A DNA stretch of 22,853 nucleotides from an uncultured Collinsella sp. (GTDB lineage: Bacteria > Actinomycetota > Coriobacteriia > Coriobacteriales > Coriobacteriaceae): assembly GCA_958346935.1 (NCBI GenBank), contig CATVTM010000031.1, forward strand, positions 1 to 22,853, given 5' to 3'. Positions 19,920 to 22,853 of this stretch are shown here, one piece after another. Position 1 is the stretch's first letter; each line of letters starts with the position of its first letter. The position numbers and the translations under genes were made by a program. The notes under the pieces are model-generated. The model was not told the DNA's origin. It ran no database searches and saw only the letters and a program-made list of their open reading frames with translations.

Positions 19920-22601
19920 ATGCAAAAGGAATACCTGTCCGCCGCGGCGGAGGTGCTCAGCGACCAGGGTGTCGATGAGAACCTCGGCCTGAGCACCGGC
20001 GAGGCGTCGTCGCGCCTCGCCAAGACAGGCCCTAACAAGCTCGAGGAAGCAGAGAAGACACCGTTGTGGAAGCGCTTCTTTGAGCAGATGGCCGACCCCA
20101 TGGTCATCATGCTGATCGTTGCCGCCGTCATCAGTGCACTCACGGGCATGGTCAAGGGCGAGCCCGACTTTGCCGATGTCGCCATTATCATGTTCGTCGT
20201 TATCGTCAACTCGGTGCTGGGCGTGGTCCAGGAAGCCAAGAGCGAGGAGGCCCTCGAGGCCCTGCAGGAGATGAGCGCGGCGCAGTCCAAGGTGTTGCGC
20301 GACGGCAAGCTCGTGCACCTGCCGAGCGCTGAGCTCGTGCCCGGCGACGTTATCATGCTCGAGGCGGGCGACTCCGTCCCGGCCGACTGCCGTGTGCTCG
20401 AGAGCGCCACGATGAAGATCGAAGAGGCCGCACTCACTGGCGAGTCGGTGCCCGTAGAGAAGCACGCCAACGTGATCGAGCTCGCCGCAGGCACCGAGGA
20501 CGTGCCGCTCGGCGACCGCAAGAACATGTGCTACATGGGTTCCACCGTGGTGTACGGCCGCGGTCGCGCCGTCGTGGTCGGCACCGGTATGAACACCGAG
20601 ATGGGTAAGATTGCCGGCGCTCTTGCCGAGGCCAAGGAAGAGCTCACACCGTTGCAGGTGAAGCTCGCCGAGCTCAGCCGCATCCTTACCATTATGGTTA
20701 TCGTCATCTGCGTTGTGATCTTTGGCGTCGACATCCTGCGCCACGGCGTGGGCAACGTCCTTACCGACCCGACTGCCTTGCTCGACACCTTTATGGTCGC
20801 TGTCTCGCTCGCCGTCGCTGCCATCCCCGAGGGTCTGGTCGCCGTCGTGACCATCGTGCTGTCGCTTGGCGTGACCAAGATGGCCAAGCGCCAGGCGATT
20901 ATCCGCAAGCTCTCTGCCGTCGAGACCCTTGGCTGCACGCAGACCATCTGCTCCGACAAGACCGGCACCCTTACCCAAAACAAGATGACCGTCGTCAAGC
21001 ACGAGCTCGCTGCGCCCAAGGAGAAGTTCCTGGCCGGCATGGCGCTGTGCTCCGATGCTCAGTGGGACGAGGAGCTGGGCGAGGCCGTGGGCGAGCCGAC
21101 TGAGTGCGCGCTTGTCAACGATGCCGGCAAGGCGGGCCTCACTGGCCTGACTGCCGAGCATCCGCGCGTGGGCGAGGCCCCGTTTGACTCGGGCCGTAAG
21201 ATGATGTCCGTGGTCGTCGAGACCCTGGACGGCGAGTATGAGCAGTACACCAAGGGCGCGCCCGATGTGGTGATCGGCCTGTGCACCCATATCTACGACG
21301 GCGACAAGGTCGTTCCACTGACCGAGGAGCGTCGTGCCGAGCTCGTGGCCGCCAACAAGGCCATGGCCGACGAGGCCCTGCGCGTGCTGGCGCTGGCAAG
21401 CCGCACCTACACCGAGGTCCCGGCCGACTGCAGCCCCGCCGCGCTCGAGCATGACCTGGTCTTTTGCGGCCTGTCCGGCATGATTGACCCGGTCCGCCCC
21501 GAGGTCGGCGACGCCATCCGCGAGGCGCACGACGCCGGTATCCGCACCGTCATGATCACGGGCGACCACATCGACACCGCCGTGGCCATCGCCAAGCAGC
21601 TGGGCATCGTCGCCGATCGCAGCCAGGCCATCACCGGTGCCGACCTCGATCGCATGAGCGACGAGGAGCTCGACGCGCACATCGAGGATTACGGCGTGTA
21701 CGCCCGCGTCCAGCCCGAGCACAAGACCCGCATCGTCGAGGCTTGGAAGTCGCGCGACCAGATCGTGGCCATGACGGGCGACGGCGTCAACGACGCTCCG
21801 TCCATCAAGCGCGCCGACATCGGCGTGGGCATGGGCATCACCGGTACCGATGTCACCAAGAACGTCGCCGACATGGTGCTTGCCGACGACAACTTCGCCA
21901 CCATCATCGGTGCCTGCGAAGAGGGCCGTCGCATCTACGACAACATCCGCAAGGTCATCCAGTTCCTGCTTTCGGCCAACCTTGCCGAGGTATTTTCGGT
22001 GTTTATCGCCACGCTCATCGGCTTTACCATCTTCCAGCCGGTGCAGCTGCTGTGGGTGAACCTGGTCACCGACTGCTTCCCCGCGCTCGCGCTGGGCATG
22101 GAGGATGCCGAGGGCGACATCATGAAGCGCAAGCCGCGCAACGCCAAGGACGGCGTCTTTGCCGGCAATATGGGTCTGGACTGTGTGGTCCAGGGCCTAA
22201 TCATCACCGTGCTGGTGCTGGCGAGCTTCTTTGTGGGCGTGTACTTTGACATGGGCTACATCCACATCGCCGATATGATTGCCGGCAATGCCGACGAGGA
22301 AGGCGTGATGATGGCGTTCATCACGCTCAACATGGTCGAGATTTTCCACTGCTTCAATATGCGCAGCCGTCGTGCGTCGCTGTTCACCATGAAGAAGCAG
22401 AACAAGTGGCTGTGGGCTTCCGCCGCGCTGGCACTGGTGCTGACGGTGATCGTAACCGTGCAGCCGACGCTTGCCGAGATGTTCTTTGGCCCCGTGACGC
22501 TTGAGCTCAAGGGCGTTCTTGCCGCGCTGGGCCTGGCCTTCCTGATCATCCCGCTGATGGAGATCTACAAGGCGATCATGCGCGCGGTCGAGAAGGAGTA
22601 A
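19920..22601 (+). CDS. P2A-type cation ATPase, Ca2+-transporting type, 893 aa
   Basis: This is an ATP-driven pump in the cytoplasmic membrane, of the SERCA/PMCA-like class. The N-terminal cation ATPase domain (about 1-70) is followed by the actuator TGES (173-176), M4 motif AAIPEGL (Glu304), phosphorylation site DKTGTLT (Asp346), nucleotide-binding KGAPD (445-449), TGD (548-550) and hinge TGDGVNDAP (619-627). Residues matching the SERCA calcium ligands are kept: Glu304, Asn687 and Glu690 (M5), Asn714, Thr717 and Asp718 (M6), and Glu807 (M8). Both calcium sites may therefore be functional, unlike pumps that lack site I. Calcium export is most likely; manganese is possible. ATG 19920 has AGGAGG nine bases upstream, inside a structured leader. 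Confidence 0.93.
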   Translation: MQKEYLSAAAEVLSDQGVDENLGLSTGEASSRLAKTGPNKLEEAEKTPLWKRFFEQMADPMVIMLIVAAVISALTGMVKGEPDFADVAIIMFVVIVNSVLGVVQEAKSEEALEALQEMSAAQSKVLRDGKLVHLPSAELVPGDVIMLEAGDSVPADCRVLESATMKIEEAALTGESVPVEKHANVIELAAGTEDVPLGDRKNMCYMGSTVVYGRGRAVVVGTGMNTEMGKIAGALAEAKEELTPLQVKLAELSRILTIMVIVICVVIFGVDILRHGVGNVLTDPTALLDTFMVAVSLAVAAIPEGLVAVVTIVLSLGVTKMAKRQAIIRKLSAVETLGCTQTICSDKTGTLTQNKMTVVKHELAAPKEKFLAGMALCSDAQWDEELGEAVGEPTECALVNDAGKAGLTGLTAEHPRVGEAPFDSGRKMMSVVVETLDGEYEQYTKGAPDVVIGLCTHIYDGDKVVPLTEERRAELVAANKAMADEALRVLALASRTYTEVPADCSPAALEHDLVFCGLSGMIDPVRPEVGDAIREAHDAGIRTVMITGDHIDTAVAIAKQLGIVADRSQAITGADLDRMSDEELDAHIEDYGVYARVQPEHKTRIVEAWKSRDQIVAMTGDGVNDAPSIKRADIGVGMGITGTDVTKNVADMVLADDNFATIIGACEEGRRIYDNIRKVIQFLLSANLAEVFSVFIATLIGFTIFQPVQLLWVNLVTDCFPALALGMEDAEGDIMKRKPRNAKDGVFAGNMGLDCVVQGLIITVLVLASFFVGVYFDMGYIHIADMIAGNADEEGVMMAFITLNMVEIFHCFNMRSRRASLFTMKKQNKWLWASAALALVLTVIVTVQPTLAEMFFGPVTLELKGVLAALGLAFLIIPLMEIYKAIMRAVEKE

Positions 22602-22613
22602 GTTAACCTGTCC

Positions 22614-22702
22614 GGGCCCGCCCCTGCGTGTTTTCTTCTTCGCTGGTCCTCGCGCTTCGCGCTGCGGGATCGCTCAGAAGAAAACACTCCCGGGGTGGGC
22701 CC
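22614..22702. repeat. Long-hairpin element, copy B (after the Ca2+-ATPase)
   Basis: An 89-bp hairpin: 22614-22624 with 22692-22702 (11 bp, one G-T), 22628-22639 with 22676-22687 (12 bp, perfect), and apical GCGC-TTC-GCGC (22652-22662). It shares with copy A (13856-13950) the CCCGCCCC outer arm, GTCCTCGC and CTGCGGGAT around the apex, and CCTTG(T/C)TG on the right flank. Confidence 0.75.
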
Positions 22703-22762
22703 TACGGTATCCTTGCTGGCTTTACTCCCGCGCGGATGAAAAAGGGCTGAGGGAAAGTTTGT

Positions 22763-22796
22763 GAGCTGGTCGGGCTTTGCCCGGCCAGCTCTTTTT
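22763..22796 (+). terminator. Rho-independent terminator after the Ca2+-ATPase
   Basis: GAGCTGGTCGGGC (22763-22775) pairs with GCCCGGCCAGCTC (22779-22791), 13 bp with one G-T, loop TTT, followed by T5. It is the likely true end of the ATPase transcript, beyond hairpin element B. Confidence 0.88.
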
Positions 22797-22807
22797 GATT
22801 CAAGACT

Positions 22808-22852
22808 TTAGTCTGCTGGGCGCGCAGCGGCCAGCTTTAAACCACCCGCTAC
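22808..22852 (-). CDS. Possible C-terminal end of a minus-strand gene (partial)
   Basis: A minus-strand frame enters from the window edge and stops at TAA (22810-22808), encoding VAGGLKLAAARPAD. The composition is protein-like and the position, convergent with the ATPase across its terminator, is sensible. With only 14 residues no family can be named, and it may be chance. Confidence 0.3.
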   Translation of the reverse strand, partial: VAGGLKLAAARPAD

Positions 22853-22853
22853 G

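Noticed and set aside
19866..21722. 618-aa ORF antisense to the Ca2+-ATPase
   Set aside because: Shadow of the ATPase codons. It would also have to end inside the structured leader.

Overview
The window is GC-rich bacterial chromosome with tightly packed housekeeping genes and strong Shine-Dalgarno (SD) sites. Together with a T-box-controlled pheST operon and an M-N fused nickel/cobalt ECF transporter, the protein style suggests a Coriobacteriia actinomycete, most likely Collinsella or a close relative. This assignment comes from recognising the proteins, not from a database search. No phage, CRISPR array, rRNA or intact transposon is visible.

Layout. 1-2461 holds small or poorly known genes: the C-terminal end of an ATP-binding/winged-helix regulator, a hypothetical gene on the minus strand, a translationally coupled pair (unknown protein plus small zinc-ribbon protein), and a DUF5710 protein with a split zinc ribbon. 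A tRNA-Val(GAC) with its own promoter and terminator follows at 2641-2820. 3052-7951 carries an EamA/DMT exporter, a large membrane-anchored DUF4012 protein and glmM. An M32 carboxypeptidase (minus) converges on glmM and shares a terminator hairpin with it. 9743-13843 is pheST behind a T-box leader with a UUC (Phe) specifier; a large imperfect palindrome splits pheS from pheT. 14079-16885 is a NikMN-NikQ-NikO ECF metal transporter whose promoter is followed directly by an 8-12-8 inverted repeat of NikR type. Next come a zinc-dependent phospholipase C-like gene, a C-terminal coding remnant, pyruvate kinase (minus), a long AT-richer intergenic region, and a P2A Ca2+-type ATPase.

The most interesting signals are non-coding. 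(1) The roughly 112-nt leader of the Ca2+-ATPase has a hairpin whose whole 7-nt loop is complementary to the apical loop of a second hairpin that buries the ribosome binding site, and a further helix is incompatible with that second hairpin. It looks like an undescribed translational switch, possibly an ion-sensing RNA. (2) Two diverged copies of one long-hairpin element (about 90-95 bp) each start 12 nt after a stop codon (pheT and the Ca2+-ATPase), with base-paired arms that changed together. (3) The nik promoter/operator arrangement suggests the ECF transporter carries nickel. Long antisense ORFs opposite the major genes were judged to be codon-bias shadows.
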